A DNA stretch of 64,000 nt from Calothrix sp. PCC 7103 (GCF_000331305.1 NZ_KB217478.1:5243595-5307594), one strand, 5' to 3'; shown: positions 54,284 to 64,000, numbered from the stretch's first letter. Numbers and translations: made by a program. The notes: generated by a model not told the origin, from the sequence alone.

Positions 54284-54976
54284 AACCTAGATTAAAATTT
54301 TCACTCTTTAGTTTTTATGGCTTTTAATCCATAGGGTAGGTGCAGCTTTATTGCTTGCGAGCGTAGAATAAACGCTACTACCACAAGCCGGACACGTGAT
54401 ATCCCCTTTGTTGACACACAAGCGTCGGCGTAACTTAAGTTATTCTCTCTTAAATTGTGTATCTACTTGTATACGATTTGTTATTTTAACGAATGCTTAA
54501 CATTGCATCAAAATCGCCACAATCTTCTCCTGGCAAGTAATACAGCCCAATTAACCCAATATTACTTAATACATAAAAATACACAAACAATTAAAGTCCG
54601 CTTCTTACTACTAGCGCCACCAGAGAATAAACATTTATATTTACTCTTGCAGGTCTTTTCATGGATTCTGATATGCATACTCTCGGTTTAGCAACAAGTA
54701 ATGTTTATAAAAATTCATACTTAATAAAAAGTGTGTATACGTCGTCAGAAGGAAGACTAATTCTGTTGAGAGATATATGTATGTAACGATTACCTATTTA
54801 AAGCATTAAGTTCTGGCTAAGAACAAAGATTTAGATAGCAAAATTATTTATACCAAAACACTTGTCATAAGGCGCGGCAACTTTGAGAAATTCTTATATA
54901 GAAGCGATTCCCGTAGATTGCCTACAGTGCCACAGCAACATTAAAGAGTGCATATAGCGAGGAGGGTCGAATTACA
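54284..54976. other. Intergenic region without a called gene
   Basis: AT-rich, about 690 bases. Around 54310-54430 a minus-strand frame of about 40 codons contains CPACGSSVYS, possibly a relic of a small zinc-ribbon protein; it lacks an ATG and is preceded by an in-frame stop. The right end carries the promoter and the strong ribosome site GAGGAGGG of the next gene. Confidence 0.5.
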
Positions 54977-55501
54977 ATGCAAGGTTGGTTATCTAGGTTT
55001 ATCCACCGCAAACGGCGCCGGATATGCGCTTCCTTAGTACGAACATACAGAGAAATTAGCTCGGCTTCAGTTGATGAACTTTGGCAGAAAGTTGTTGACA
55101 TAGCTGATGTTTCCTGGCATCCCCTATTAAAAAGTACTAATGTACCTTATGGATTAGTTCCAAAACCAGGGTTGATATATGAAGCAGTGACGCGCTTATC
55201 ACCAATTCCCATTCGTATTTTTGTAGAAAGAGTTAACCCAAGAGAACTATTGAGTATTAGGGTGTTAGCACTTCCGGGTATTGAAGAACGGATAACTTAT
55301 AAAGTCGAGTCTACAGTTTGCGGCACTTGTTTGTCATATTCTGTAACATTACGCGGCTGGTTATCTCCGTTAATTTGGTCATTCTCGCGTCCCTACGCAG
55401 ACCGTGTAGCGCGCGCACTAGTTGAAGCAGTAGAAGGAACGGCATTAAAAGCAGTGTCAAGGAAGAGAAAACCACGTCAATTTGGGTGCTTCGATTTTTA
55501 G
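54977..55501 (+). CDS. SRPBCC-family protein
   Basis: This 174-residue protein starts with a basic head (SRFIHRKRRRICASL), then YREISSASVDELWQKVVDIADVSWHPLLKSTNVPYGLVPKPGLIYEAVTRLSPIPIRIFVERVNPRELLSIRVLALPGIEERITYKVEST, the START-like fold. It may bind a hydrophobic ligand. Its role is unknown. It lies upstream of the Mrp ATPase gene on the same strand, 79 bases apart. Confidence 0.75.
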   Translation: MQGWLSRFIHRKRRRICASLVRTYREISSASVDELWQKVVDIADVSWHPLLKSTNVPYGLVPKPGLIYEAVTRLSPIPIRIFVERVNPRELLSIRVLALPGIEERITYKVESTVCGTCLSYSVTLRGWLSPLIWSFSRPYADRVARALVEAVEGTALKAVSRKRKPRQFGCFDF

Positions 55502-55580
55502 TTAGCATAACTCCACCCCCATGCCAGTTAAAATCCGATTAGATACAAAAAAAAATTTTGGGGCAGTAAGGGTGGAAAAC

Positions 55581-56654
55581 ATGATTAATGATGTTCTTGA
55601 TACGCAGTCTGTATTAGAAGTGTTGCGACCAGTGCAAGACCCCGAACTCCGCAAAAGTTTGGTGGAACTCAACATGATTCGCAACGTCAAAATAGACGGC
55701 TGTAAGGTTAGCTTCACATTAGTGTTGACTACACCTGCTTGTCCGTTGCGCGAGTTTATAGTCGAAGATTGTCAAAGGGCTGTTAAAAAGCTACCAGGTG
55801 TTACTGATGTGGCAGTGGAAGTGACAGCAGAAACACCAAAGCAAAAAGATTTACCCGACCGCACTGGTATTAAAGGCGTAAAAAATATTATTGCTATTTC
55901 TAGTGGTAAAGGTGGAGTTGGTAAAAGTACTGTAGCTGTTAACGTAGCTGTGGCATTGGCTCAAACAGGCGCCAAAGTCGGCTTACTAGATGCTGACATT
56001 TACGGACCCAATGACCCAACAATGTTAGGGTTATCAGACACACCGCTAATTGTGCGTCCATCCGAAAACGGTGAAATATTGGAACCTGCTTTTAATCACG
56101 GTGTCAAGTTAGTATCAATGGGTTTTCTAATTGATAGAGACCAACCCGTAATTTGGCGTGGCCCAATGCTGAATGGAATCATTCGTAAGTTTTTATACCA
56201 AGTAGAATGGGGCGATATCGATTACTTAATCGTTGATATGCCCCCTGGTACAGGCGATGCCCAGTTAACATTGACACAAGCAGTACCAATGGCAGGCGCC
56301 GTAATAGTCACAACTCCACAAACCGTTGCCTTGTTAGATTCACGTAAAGGACTACGGATGTTTCAACAGCTAAACGTGCCTGTATTGGGAATAGTAGAAA
56401 ATATGAGCTATTTTATACCTCCTGACATGCCAGAAAAACAATACGATATATTTGGCTCAGGTGGTGGGTCAAAAACAGCACAAGAATTGGATGTACCCTT
56501 ACTTGGCTGCGTCCCACTAGAAATTTCCACCCGCGTTGGTGGAGATAACGGTGTGCCAATTGTTGCCGCAGACCCTGACTCAGCAAGTGCAAAAGCCTTG
56601 CGTTCAATTGCACTAGCCATTGCAGGCAAAGTATCTGTTGCAGCTTTGACATAA
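55581..56654 (+). CDS. Mrp/NBP35-type Fe-S carrier ATPase
   Basis: The protein has about 357 residues. A DUF59/MIP18-like head (VLEVLRPVQDPELRKSLVELNMIRNVKIDG) is followed by the P-loop IAISSGKGGVGKSTVAVNVAVALAQTGAKVGLLDADIYGPN. The signature lysine is intact, in contrast to the ParA at 1445. The CxxC seen in some Mrp proteins is replaced by MPEKQYDIFGSGGG. It probably delivers Fe-S clusters. The ATG at 55581 fits the family; the open frame upstream does not. Confidence 0.93.
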   Translation: MINDVLDTQSVLEVLRPVQDPELRKSLVELNMIRNVKIDGCKVSFTLVLTTPACPLREFIVEDCQRAVKKLPGVTDVAVEVTAETPKQKDLPDRTGIKGVKNIIAISSGKGGVGKSTVAVNVAVALAQTGAKVGLLDADIYGPNDPTMLGLSDTPLIVRPSENGEILEPAFNHGVKLVSMGFLIDRDQPVIWRGPMLNGIIRKFLYQVEWGDIDYLIVDMPPGTGDAQLTLTQAVPMAGAVIVTTPQTVALLDSRKGLRMFQQLNVPVLGIVENMSYFIPPDMPEKQYDIFGSGGGSKTAQELDVPLLGCVPLEISTRVGGDNGVPIVAADPDSASAKALRSIALAIAGKVSVAALT

Positions 56655-56666
56655 AAAAATTGCTCC

Positions 56667-56736
56667 TAAGAAGCCGGGTTTCTTTATGACAAACTAGAAT
56701 TTTTAGCATAATTTATAACAAGAAGCCCGGTTTCTG
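56667..56736. repeat. AGAAGCCGGGTTTCT repeat pair
   Basis: AGAAGCCGGGTTTCT (from 56669) and AGAAGCCCGGTTTCT (from 56721) are direct copies that are each nearly palindromic. A similar AAACCGGGTTTC is found at about 15091. They lie between two genes of the same strand. Confidence 0.6.
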
Positions 56737-56867
56737 TGTGGGATGTTACAGTTTTGGCATAACAAAATAAAATATTTTCATTCTGGTTCTCAGGTGATAC
56801 CTGGGAATACAGATTTTTAGTGGTGACTAAATTTAAAATCTATAAAGCTAAAGTCTAAAATCGTACA

Positions 56868-58181
56868 ATGTTATTAAAAAAGAGTTCGCGCTCCCAATCA
56901 CGCTGGAAGTATTGGATTAAACCTTGGCAGCAAATCGACTGGCTATTGTTCTTCGTTGTAGCAGGTGTCAGTTTTTTCGGTGGTTTAATGATTCGCAGCA
57001 CCGAGTTGAGCCAAGGTCTGATTGACTGGTGGTGGCACTGGTTAGTCTCCTTGATAGGCGCCGGCATAGCATTAATTATTGCCCGTGTACGCTACGAAAA
57101 TCTACTCCAGTACCATTGGTATATATATACCGCAGTCAATATCAGTCTTGTCGCGGTAATGCTTATTGGTAAAAGCGCAAAAGGGGCACAGCGGTGGATT
57201 AGTATTGCTGGTATACCTGTACAGCCATCAGAATTTGCCAAATTGGCAATGATTATTACTTTGGCAGCGTTATTACATAAAACAACGGCATCAAGTTTAT
57301 CTACAGTTGCGCGTGCGATGGCATTTACCGCAATTCCTTGGGCATTAGTTTTCATCCAACCTGACTTGGCGACATCGTTAGTGTTCGGAGCAATTGTCTT
57401 AGGGATGTTGTACTGGGCAAATGCGAATCCAGGTTGGTTAGTACTAATGGTTTCACCAATTATCGCTGCGATATTATTTAGTATTCAATGGCCCTTTACA
57501 ATTGCCTTTTCCAAGGATTTGATATTTGGTCCCTTGGGGTTAATTTGGGCATTAGCAATGGGTATTGTTGGGTGGCGTACTTTGCCTTGGAAACGATTTG
57601 GTGTAAGTGGAATAGGCGCCTGGGCACTTAATATGTTAGGTGGGGAAATAGGTATTTTCCTTTGGAATCACGTTTTAAAAGAATATCAAAAAGGGCGCTT
57701 AACATCATTTTTAAATCCCGACCAAAACCTGTTAACGACAGGGTATCACCAACACCAATCACGGATTGCCATCGGCGCTGGAGAGTGGCTAGGATGGGGA
57801 TTAAACAAGGGTCCGATGACACAGCTTAATTTCGTGCCTGAACAACATACAGACTTTATATTTTCTGCCGTTGGTGAAGAGTTTGGTTTTATAGGTTGTT
57901 TAATATTACTTTCAGTCTTTGCTTTACTTTGTCTGCGCTTACTACATATTGCTCAAACAGCCAAAGATAATTTTGGTTCACTCCTAGCAATTGGAGTCTT
58001 AGCAATGATTGTGTTTCAGGTGATAGTAAACGTAGGTATGAACGTTGGACTGGCGCCAGTAGCGGGAATACCATTACCTTGGATGAGCTACGGACGCTCG
58101 GCAATGGTAACAAATTTTCTATCCCTAGGTATCGTCGAATCAGTCGCCAACTTCCGAACCAAAAAGAAATATTGGGGGTAG
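56868..58181 (+). CDS. rodA: Rod-shape-determining SEDS protein RodA
   Basis: This 437-residue membrane protein starts with WIKPWQQIDWLLFFVVAGVSFFGGLMI and has GIPVQPSEFAKLAMIITLAALL, FIQPDLATSLVFGAI, GLNKGPMTQLNFVPEQHTDFIFSAVGEEFGFIG and GIPLPWMSYGRSAMVTNFLSLGIV. SEDS proteins polymerise glycan strands with a class B PBP. No mreBCD or pbp2 is adjacent. Confidence 0.95.
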   Translation: MLLKKSSRSQSRWKYWIKPWQQIDWLLFFVVAGVSFFGGLMIRSTELSQGLIDWWWHWLVSLIGAGIALIIARVRYENLLQYHWYIYTAVNISLVAVMLIGKSAKGAQRWISIAGIPVQPSEFAKLAMIITLAALLHKTTASSLSTVARAMAFTAIPWALVFIQPDLATSLVFGAIVLGMLYWANANPGWLVLMVSPIIAAILFSIQWPFTIAFSKDLIFGPLGLIWALAMGIVGWRTLPWKRFGVSGIGAWALNMLGGEIGIFLWNHVLKEYQKGRLTSFLNPDQNLLTTGYHQHQSRIAIGAGEWLGWGLNKGPMTQLNFVPEQHTDFIFSAVGEEFGFIGCLILLSVFALLCLRLLHIAQTAKDNFGSLLAIGVLAMIVFQVIVNVGMNVGLAPVAGIPLPWMSYGRSAMVTNFLSLGIVESVANFRTKKKYWG

Positions 58182-58258
58182 GAGTTAGGAGTTATTAAGC
58201 TCCGCCTAACAAGTATTAAGCTATATAAAGGAAACCAACAATAAAAAGAGTAAAAGCC

Positions 58259-58453
58259 ATGATTCTGCCTGGAGCAACCGTTCGCGTCAAAAACCCCGCA
58301 GATACCTACTATCGCTTTGAAGGATTAGTTCAACGAGTCAGTGATGGTAAAGTTGCCGTTTTGTTCGAGGGTGGTAATTGGGATAAATTAATCACATTCC
58401 GTTTATCGGAATTAGAAGCCTTAGAAACCGCAAGTCGCAAAAAAGGGAAATAG
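58259..58453 (+). CDS. ndhS: NDH-1 subunit NdhS
   Basis: This 64-residue protein ([55 protein letters not shown]) has the SH3-like fold of NdhS. It forms the ferredoxin docking site of photosynthetic NDH-1. The length is a little below that of some relatives, which carry a longer tail. Heptamer repeats follow directly. Confidence 0.92.
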   Translation: MILPGATVRVKNPADTYYRFEGLVQRVSDGKVAVLFEGGNWDKLITFRLSELEALETASRKKGK

Positions 58454-58454
58454 G

Positions 58455-58602
58455 GTTAAGAGTTAAGAGTTAAGAGTTAGGAGTTAGGAGTTAGGAGTTA
58501 GGAATGAATATAATAAGAAACCAAAACGCCTGTATTAAATTAGAAATATAAGGTGTTACGGTTTATATTTACAACTCATAACTCATAACTCATAACTAAA
58601 AT
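58455..58602. repeat. Heptamer tandem repeats after ndhS
   Basis: About seven heptamers (GTTAAGA then GTTAGGA) at 58455-58503, then about four ACTCATA units at 58571-58596. The two blocks are inverted relative to each other, as between psaA and psaB. A smaller block (GTAGGAGTTAGGAGTT) also lies at 58180-58195, at the end of rodA. Confidence 0.85.
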
Positions 58603-58603
58603 T

Positions 58604-59257
58604 ATGCGCCTTCCACTACCACAATTCAATCGCAGTAACCGTGATGAAAATCACATCGCCGAAGTCATAGAGACAACAACAACAGAAATTTTAGCTCAGT
58701 GTTTAGAACCAGATGATTTGAGTTTTCCCCCAATGCCCCCATTCGGTAGCTGGGTAAGATCACAAGATGAGGAATCTGGCAATCAAATATACGCTGTTGT
58801 TTATCACGCCACCACCATGCCAATAGACTCAGTGCATCGTGCGCGCGCTTTGGGTATGTCACTCGCTGATTTACGTGAGGAACAACCCCAAATTTTTGCT
58901 ATGCTTAAAACAGAGTTTCGTGCCGCAATTATCGGGTTTGAGCAGCCAAAAACTAATAATTCAAACGGTGCTGTCTATCAGTACTTACCACCTCGTCCCC
59001 CGCAAATTCATCAGGCTGTTTATCGCTGCGAATCCGATGCAATAATACGATTTTCAGAGGAAATGGACTTTTTACGAACTCTTTTAACTATAAACGGCGC
59101 CCCTATCGATTCTTTGACGGCAGCGGCGATTCGCGAAGTGTTTCAACTACGCAAGGCTGACCGTGAATGGTTAGTTAAAGCGGGCCGAACTCTAAGTATA
59201 TTACTCAAAGACGATTACGACCGTTTAAAATATATATTGAGTCAAATTCATATATAA
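58604..59257 (+). CDS. HAS-barrel domain protein
   Basis: This 217-residue protein has IAEVIETTTTEILAQCLEPDDLSFPPMPPFGSWVRSQDEESGNQIYAVVYHATTMPIDSVHRARALGMSLADL, typical of the HAS-barrel proteins annotated in cyanobacteria. HAS barrels are often the N-terminal part of HerA-type DNA translocases; here the domain is alone. The C-terminal part is helical (TLLTINGAPIDSLTAAAIREVFQLRKADREWLVKAGRTLSILLK). Function unknown. Confidence 0.75.
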   Translation: MRLPLPQFNRSNRDENHIAEVIETTTTEILAQCLEPDDLSFPPMPPFGSWVRSQDEESGNQIYAVVYHATTMPIDSVHRARALGMSLADLREEQPQIFAMLKTEFRAAIIGFEQPKTNNSNGAVYQYLPPRPPQIHQAVYRCESDAIIRFSEEMDFLRTLLTINGAPIDSLTAAAIREVFQLRKADREWLVKAGRTLSILLKDDYDRLKYILSQIHI

Positions 59258-59425
59258 GCAATAGGTAACTGCGGTTATCATAATTAGGGCGCAAATTGTC
59301 ATTAAAAATACTATTTCCTTATATAAAGAATATAAAAGCAACAATACTCATTAAAAAAGCGTCAGCTTTGTAATTAGGAAAACACTCTCTGCTTTCTTCA
59401 TTTCACTCCTGCCAAACACCAACCT

Positions 59426-61549
59426 ATGGAACTAATATCCCAAGTACTTGCACCAACATCTCAAGGTCTTGGCAAGGAGCCAATTGTTCCTTTTGCTATT
59501 TTACTGCTAGTTATTTTGGTCGTTCCAATTGTATTTGAACGACTGCGACTACCTGGAGTAGTAGGTTTACTTTTGGCTGGGATGGTACTAGGCCCACATG
59601 GTTGGAATTTTTTGCAAGATAAATCGCAAACCATGAACCTGCTATCAGATATTGGGTTAGTGTACCTAATGTTTGTAGCTGGACTTGAGATTGAAATTGA
59701 TCAGTTTCGCCACACTGCAAATCGGTCATTGGGTTTTGGTAGTTTCACATTTGGTGTACCGATGATTGTCGGTACTGCTGTTGGAAGAAGTTTTGGGTTT
59801 GATTGGAATGCTGCAATATTAATTGGTTCATTATTTGCCTCCCATACTTTGCTCGCTTATCCGATTATTAATCGTTTGGGCGTAACTAACAACGAAGCGG
59901 TTACAGTCACAATGGGCGCCACTGTTTTTACTGATATCAGTGCCCTATTACTACTCGCTGTATGCATAGCTGTTCACACAAGTCAGCTTAACGTTTTTAG
60001 CTTAATTACTCTAATTGGCTGGTTAACTATATATGCAACAGTCGTTTTAGTCGGTTTTGATTGGGCAGGTAAAGAATTTTTTCGACGCTCACGTGAAGAC
60101 GAAGGACATCAGTTTTTATTTGTATTACTGGTAGTATTTCTTGCTTCGGTAGGCGCCCAGTTAATTGGTATAGAAAAAATTGTTGGAGCTTTCTTAGCAG
60201 GTTTGGCAGTTAATGAAGCTCTAGCAGACGGCCCAGTTAAAGAAAAAGTTGTATTTGTTGGTAGTGTATTATTTATCCCAATTTTTTTTGTTGACCTAGG
60301 TTTACTAGTAGATTTGACGTCGTTCACTCGAAATATAACAACTCTACAACTACCTGCTTTTATTATTGCAGGTTTAATCTTGAGTAAATTCGTCGCAGCA
60401 ATACTAGCAAAATATTTATATCAATATAACTGGCGAGAAGCAATCACAATGTGGTCATTATCCTTACCACAAGTAGGCGCCACCGTCGCAGCAACACTTG
60501 TAGGCTATCGAGCAGGCTTACTACCCCCATCTATATTTAATAGTATTATTCTTTTGATGCTCGTAACTTCAACAATTGGCCCATTAATTACGAGCAGAGC
60601 AGCAGTAGGTTTAAATACATCTGTTGCAAAAAAACACTTAGCTGCACCCGTTTATCCATCTGTCAATCAAAATAATCATCCGTTTACAATTGTAGTCCCC
60701 GTATATAACCCCCATACTCAGCAATACTTAATTGAAATGGCGGCATTATTGGCACAACAGGCAAATGGTAAAATAATACCCTTAGCAATTGCAACAGCTG
60801 CTGCGCAAATGGATGCACCACGTTTAGAAGCATCATTACAGCGCAGTGAAAGATTATTAGCTAAAGCAAGCGCTGTTTCAAAAGCTCTTAACGTCGAGTC
60901 TGAACCACTACTTCGTATTGACGATGCTTTTGCACAAGGAATAAGTAGAGCCGCACGCGAGCAAACTGCCAGTTTAATAGTAATGGGATGGGGTAAGCGT
61001 ACTGGTATACGAGCAAAGCTATTTGGAAATGTCATAGATAACGTGCTTTGGGCATCACATTGTCCTGTTGCCGTCACCCGCTTAGTTGAATCACCAAGAA
61101 AAATTCAGCGTATATTAGTACCAGTCGAAAATTTAATGGCGCCTGTACTACAACCCGTGCATTTCGCGCATATTTTAGCAGAAGGTTTGCAAGCGCAAGT
61201 AACAGTGTTAAACGTATGTGAACGCCGTACAAGTTCGAGCAAAATAGCATCATTACGTTCACAGTTAGGACTAATTGTATCTAAGCTATCACTATCTAAT
61301 CCACCAGAAGTCCAAATCATCGCCCACGAAAACGTCGCACAAGCAATTCTTCAAGCCGCGCGACTTTACGATTTAGTAGTACTACCTTTTATACGTAATC
61401 ACACAATACCAGGCGGTTTAGGCATTAGCGATGTTACAACACAGTTAGCACGTCAACTAACATGCTCAATAGTGATGCTCGGAGAACCACAACGGGGTAT
61501 TGAGGCAACGGCAACTGCTGGTGTGGCAAGTAAAACAGCCGTAGTGTAA
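59426..61549 (+). CDS. Kef-type cation:proton antiporter with USP-like tail
   Basis: This 707-residue protein has an N-terminal CPA2 membrane domain of about 390 residues: VVPIVFERLRLPGVVGLLLAGMVLGPHGW, ILIGSLFASHTLLAYPI, TVTMGATVFTDISALLLLAV. Two universal-stress-like domains follow (FTIVVPVYNPHTQQYLIEMAALLAQQA.. SLIVMGWGKRTGIRAKLFGNVIDNVLWASHCPVAV and then IQRILVPVENLMAPVLQPV..). It probably exchanges K+ or Na+ for H+ with nucleotide control by the tail. Four GGCGCC sites lie in it. Confidence 0.93.
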   Translation: MELISQVLAPTSQGLGKEPIVPFAILLLVILVVPIVFERLRLPGVVGLLLAGMVLGPHGWNFLQDKSQTMNLLSDIGLVYLMFVAGLEIEIDQFRHTANRSLGFGSFTFGVPMIVGTAVGRSFGFDWNAAILIGSLFASHTLLAYPIINRLGVTNNEAVTVTMGATVFTDISALLLLAVCIAVHTSQLNVFSLITLIGWLTIYATVVLVGFDWAGKEFFRRSREDEGHQFLFVLLVVFLASVGAQLIGIEKIVGAFLAGLAVNEALADGPVKEKVVFVGSVLFIPIFFVDLGLLVDLTSFTRNITTLQLPAFIIAGLILSKFVAAILAKYLYQYNWREAITMWSLSLPQVGATVAATLVGYRAGLLPPSIFNSIILLMLVTSTIGPLITSRAAVGLNTSVAKKHLAAPVYPSVNQNNHPFTIVVPVYNPHTQQYLIEMAALLAQQANGKIIPLAIATAAAQMDAPRLEASLQRSERLLAKASAVSKALNVESEPLLRIDDAFAQGISRAAREQTASLIVMGWGKRTGIRAKLFGNVIDNVLWASHCPVAVTRLVESPRKIQRILVPVENLMAPVLQPVHFAHILAEGLQAQVTVLNVCERRTSSSKIASLRSQLGLIVSKLSLSNPPEVQIIAHENVAQAILQAARLYDLVVLPFIRNHTIPGGLGISDVTTQLARQLTCSIVMLGEPQRGIEATATAGVASKTAVV

Positions 61550-61617
61550 AGTGCTGAGTGCTGAGTTCTGAGTGCTGAGTTTTTATCTTTTAACTTCTAC
61601 TCAGCACTTAGCACTCC
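61549..61617. repeat. GTGCTGAGT-type hairpin repeat
   Basis: GTGCTGAGTGCTGAGTTCTGAGT (61551 on) pairs with ACTCAGCACTTAGCACTC (about 61598-61615). It follows the antiporter's stop codon directly. From 61618 to 61920 no gene is seen; the stretch should contain the promoter of the next operon. Confidence 0.7.
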
Positions 61618-61920
61618 ATTGTCAACCACATTCTGGCATTTATTTATCGTTACTTCAGCATATAGTAGAAGTTAAGTTTTTTTGAAGATTGTGTGAATCT
61701 TTAATTTTCCTTTATTTATACCAAGCTATATTTGTTATTTTGCAAGTGGCATTTACAACCAGTGGATAGACACGTCTAAATCTCACTTGGCAGCAAATAT
61801 TGGCTCTTGTAAGCGAAAAAATACTGACAAAATTTTGTTAGTGATGAATTTTTGGGTTGGTGCTGGGTACCCTAAATACAAGCGCATCTTGAAGTGAATA
61901 TCTCTAAACATAGGAAAAGT

Positions 61921-62859
61921 ATGAGAATTTTGGTGACGGGCGGAGCAGGGTTTCTTGGTTCCCATCTTATCGATAGACTTATGACCGCTGGGCATGAAGT
62001 CATTTGTTTGGATAATTTTTACACGGGCAACAAGCGTAATATCCTGCAATGGTTAGATAATCATAACTTTGAACTCATTCGCCACGACATCACAGAACCA
62101 ATTCGGTTGGAGGTAGACCAAATTTACCACTTGGCTTGCCCTGCCTCTCCTGTACATTACCAGTACAATCCCGTGAAAACCGTGAAAACGAATGTCATGG
62201 GTACTTTAAATATGTTGGGACTAGCGAAGCGCGTTAAAGCAAGATTTTTCTTAGCTTCGACTAGCGAAGTTTACGGAGACCCTGATGTACATCCACAAAG
62301 CGAAGAGTACAGAGGTAATGTTAACCCTATCGGTTTACGCGCGTGCTATGACGAAGGTAAGCGTATTGCTGAAACATTAGCATTCGATTATTACCGTCAG
62401 AATAAAGTTGATATACGAGTCGTTCGTATTTTTAACACATACGGCCCACGTATGTTAGAAAACGATGGTCGTGTTGTTAGTAACTTTATTGTTCAGGCAT
62501 TACAGGGTAAACCTTTAACCGTATACGGTGATGGTTCTCAAACTCGTAGTTTTTGTTACGCTTCAGATTTGATTGAAGGGTTTATTCGCTTAATGAACAG
62601 TGACTATGTTGGTCCTGTAAACATTGGTAATCCCGGAGAATATACGATTTTGCAGTTAGCAGAAGCGGTAAGAGACATGATTAATCCAAATGCAGAGATA
62701 ATCCACGAACCTTTACCTTCTGATGACCCACGTCGGCGCCGTCCTGACATTACTAAAGCTAAAACATTGCTTGATTGGGAACCTACTGTGCCTCTTGCGG
62801 AAGGATTGAAACTAACAGTGGAAGATTTCCGTAAACGCATGGGCAATGCGCCTATTTAA
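61921..62859 (+). CDS. UDP-glucuronate decarboxylase (UDP-xylose synthase type)
   Basis: The protein has about 312 residues. [41 protein letters not shown] is the NAD-binding head. The catalytic Tyr and Lys lie in [10 protein letters not shown] (Y-x-x-x-K). [35 protein letters not shown] and [25 protein letters not shown] are UXS-like. It turns UDP-glucuronate into UDP-xylose. The next gene makes UDP-glucuronate, so the two form one pathway. The ATG at 61921 is preferred over an upstream GTG. Confidence 0.92.
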   Translation: MRILVTGGAGFLGSHLIDRLMTAGHEVICLDNFYTGNKRNILQWLDNHNFELIRHDITEPIRLEVDQIYHLACPASPVHYQYNPVKTVKTNVMGTLNMLGLAKRVKARFFLASTSEVYGDPDVHPQSEEYRGNVNPIGLRACYDEGKRIAETLAFDYYRQNKVDIRVVRIFNTYGPRMLENDGRVVSNFIVQALQGKPLTVYGDGSQTRSFCYASDLIEGFIRLMNSDYVGPVNIGNPGEYTILQLAEAVRDMINPNAEIIHEPLPSDDPRRRRPDITKAKTLLDWEPTVPLAEGLKLTVEDFRKRMGNAPI

Positions 62860-62924
62860 GGTAAAGACAGTTTTAAATATTACCTCACTTTCATTGTACA
62901 AAATTAGATAGGAATTGAACGAAA

Positions 62925-64000
62925 ATGCGTGTTTGTGTAATTGGTACTGGTTATGTTGGCTTGGTTACAGGTGCTTGTTTAGCACATATTGGTCATGATG
63001 TTGTGTGCATCGACAATAACGAAGAAAAAGTCAAAATTATGAAAGCCGGTCAGTCTCCGATATTTGAACCGGGGCTTTCTGAAATCATGCAAGGTGCAAT
63101 TCAATCAGGAAGAATTGAGTTTAGCACCGACATTGCAGCAGGTGTTGCACACGGTGAAATTTTATTCATTGCAGTTGGTACACCTCCACTACCTAATGGT
63201 GAAAGTGATACCCGTTATGTAGAAGCCGTTGCCCGCAGCATTGGCGCCAATTTAAATGGTGGTTACAAAGTAATCGTTAATAAATCAACGGTACCCATTG
63301 GTTCAGGTGACTGGGTGCGAATGATTGTTCTGGATGGTCTTGCAGAACGTCAAAAACAATTAGTTACAGCAGGTAGCGGTCCTGCAGAAAGGTTGCCCGA
63401 AGTTGCAGACTTCGATGTTGTTAGCAACCCAGAATTCTTGCGCGAAGGTTCCGCTGTTTATGACACCTTCAACCCCGACCGAATTGTACTCGGTGGTAAC
63501 AGCCAAAAAGCAATCGGCTTAATGAAGCAACTTTATGCTCCTATTGTCGAGCGTCAGTTCGCTGAAAATAAAACTGCTGCCCCTGTTGCTGTACTCGCAA
63601 CAGACCTCAGTTCGGCAGAAATGATTAAATATGCCGCTAACGCCTTCTTAGCTACCAAAATTAGCTTTATTAACGAAGTTGCTAATATTTGCGACCGCGT
63701 AGGCGCCGATGTTACTCAAGTTGCGAAAGGTATTGGTTTAGATTCACGTATTGGTAGCAAGTTCCTCAATGCTGGTATTGGTTGGGGTGGTTCATGTTTC
63801 CCCAAAGATGTTAGTGCGCTTATTCACACTGCTGATGACTACGGTTACGAAGCTCAACTCCTCAAAGCTGCTGTCAGCGTTAACGAACGTCAGCGTTTAA
63901 TTGCATTAGAAAAGCTTCAACAAGCTCTGAAAATTCTTAAAGGTAAAACTGTAGGATTACTCGGCTTAACATTTAAGCCTGATACAGATGACTTACGTGA
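62925..64000 (+). CDS. UDP-glucose 6-dehydrogenase, partial (3' end off window)
   Basis: The frame opens at ATG 62925 (MRVCVIGTGYVGLVTGACLAHIGHDVVCIDNNEEKV) and remains open to the end, 358 codons. SNPEFLREGSAVYDTFNPDRIV, TDLSSAEMIKYAANAFLATKISFINEVA and the catalytic cysteine in GWGGSCFPKDVSAL are all present. It oxidises UDP-glucose to UDP-glucuronate for envelope polysaccharide. It lies 65 bases after the decarboxylase. GGCGCC occurs twice. Confidence 0.97.
   Translation, partial: MRVCVIGTGYVGLVTGACLAHIGHDVVCIDNNEEKVKIMKAGQSPIFEPGLSEIMQGAIQSGRIEFSTDIAAGVAHGEILFIAVGTPPLPNGESDTRYVEAVARSIGANLNGGYKVIVNKSTVPIGSGDWVRMIVLDGLAERQKQLVTAGSGPAERLPEVADFDVVSNPEFLREGSAVYDTFNPDRIVLGGNSQKAIGLMKQLYAPIVERQFAENKTAAPVAVLATDLSSAEMIKYAANAFLATKISFINEVANICDRVGADVTQVAKGIGLDSRIGSKFLNAGIGWGGSCFPKDVSALIHTADDYGYEAQLLKAAVSVNERQRLIALEKLQQALKILKGKTVGLLGLTFKPDTDDLR

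Noticed and set aside
54310-54430. Short minus-strand frame with CPACGSSVYS, zinc-ribbon-like
   Set aside because: It has no ATG, is preceded by an in-frame stop and is only about 40 codons long; at best a relic, so not called as a gene.
54455-54691. 78-codon open frame in the hemF downstream gap
   Set aside because: The composition is that of AT-rich non-coding DNA (Tyr, Leu, Asn, Ile runs), with no ribosome site and no motif.

Overview
The window is a chromosomal segment of a cyanobacterium. It carries psaA-psaB (photosystem I core), psb29/thf1, a Psb35-like protein, ndhS, a CpcT/CpeT-type lyase, hemF and a GH100 neutral invertase. The genes are AT-rich. Many gaps hold heptameric tandem repeats (GTTAGGA/ACTCATA type) and hairpin repeats, which are typical of filamentous, heterocyst-forming lineages (Nostocales), so that is my inferred placement. 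I saw no rRNA, tRNA or CRISPR array.

Region by region. 0-10 kb is an accessory zone of toxin-antitoxin and defence-like genes: the start of a DUF262 protein, a lone HicB, MazF with a chimeric antitoxin, a ParA / RHH-like / Mrr-like nuclease cassette, a GC-rich DUF1778-GNAT pair, a VapC-type module with a frameshifted toxin, and a decayed paralogue of that module. ClpP, an ArsR-SRPBCC pair and a LysR gene divergent from a methyltransferase/TauE/nucleotidyltransferase operon are mixed in. 10-22 kb holds an HCF173-like NAD(P)-binding/CIA30 protein, a DUF1186 protein with four 21-residue repeats, an AbgT transporter next to an AtzG-AtzE amidohydrolase pair, a thioredoxin-NHL protein and a proline-rich lipoprotein. 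22-27 kb is psaA-psaB. 27-30 kb is a decaying zone: a RAYT transposase with matching REP hairpins on both sides, a gene broken by two frameshifts, and a headless dynamin-like gene carrying REP sequence. 30-44 kb is mostly housekeeping: an OYE reductase, a glutamate-cysteine ligase-like protein, obgE, aroE, a Nudix hydrolase, folK, a class A PBP, rsmB and the invertase. A 1.9 kb gene desert follows (44.3-46.2 kb). 46-64 kb holds a sugar nucleotidyltransferase, ExbB/ExbD, psb29, cpcT-like, a STAS protein, hemF, an Mrp ATPase, rodA, ndhS, a HAS-barrel protein, a Kef-type antiporter and a UDP-glucuronate decarboxylase followed by UDP-glucose dehydrogenase, which runs off the end.

The strongest unexplained signal is spread over the whole window. 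The hexamer palindrome GGCGCC occurs about one hundred times (my count by eye is 103), against roughly 3-4 expected for this base composition. The classical cyanobacterial palindrome HIP1 (GCGATCGC) was not seen even once. This genome appears to use a different highly iterated palindrome, and the local paralogous segments near 4.4 and 7.1-7.5 kb show it being gained or lost. Second-tier candidates are the RAYT-REP unit and its insertion history, and the ParA / RHH / nuclease cassette.
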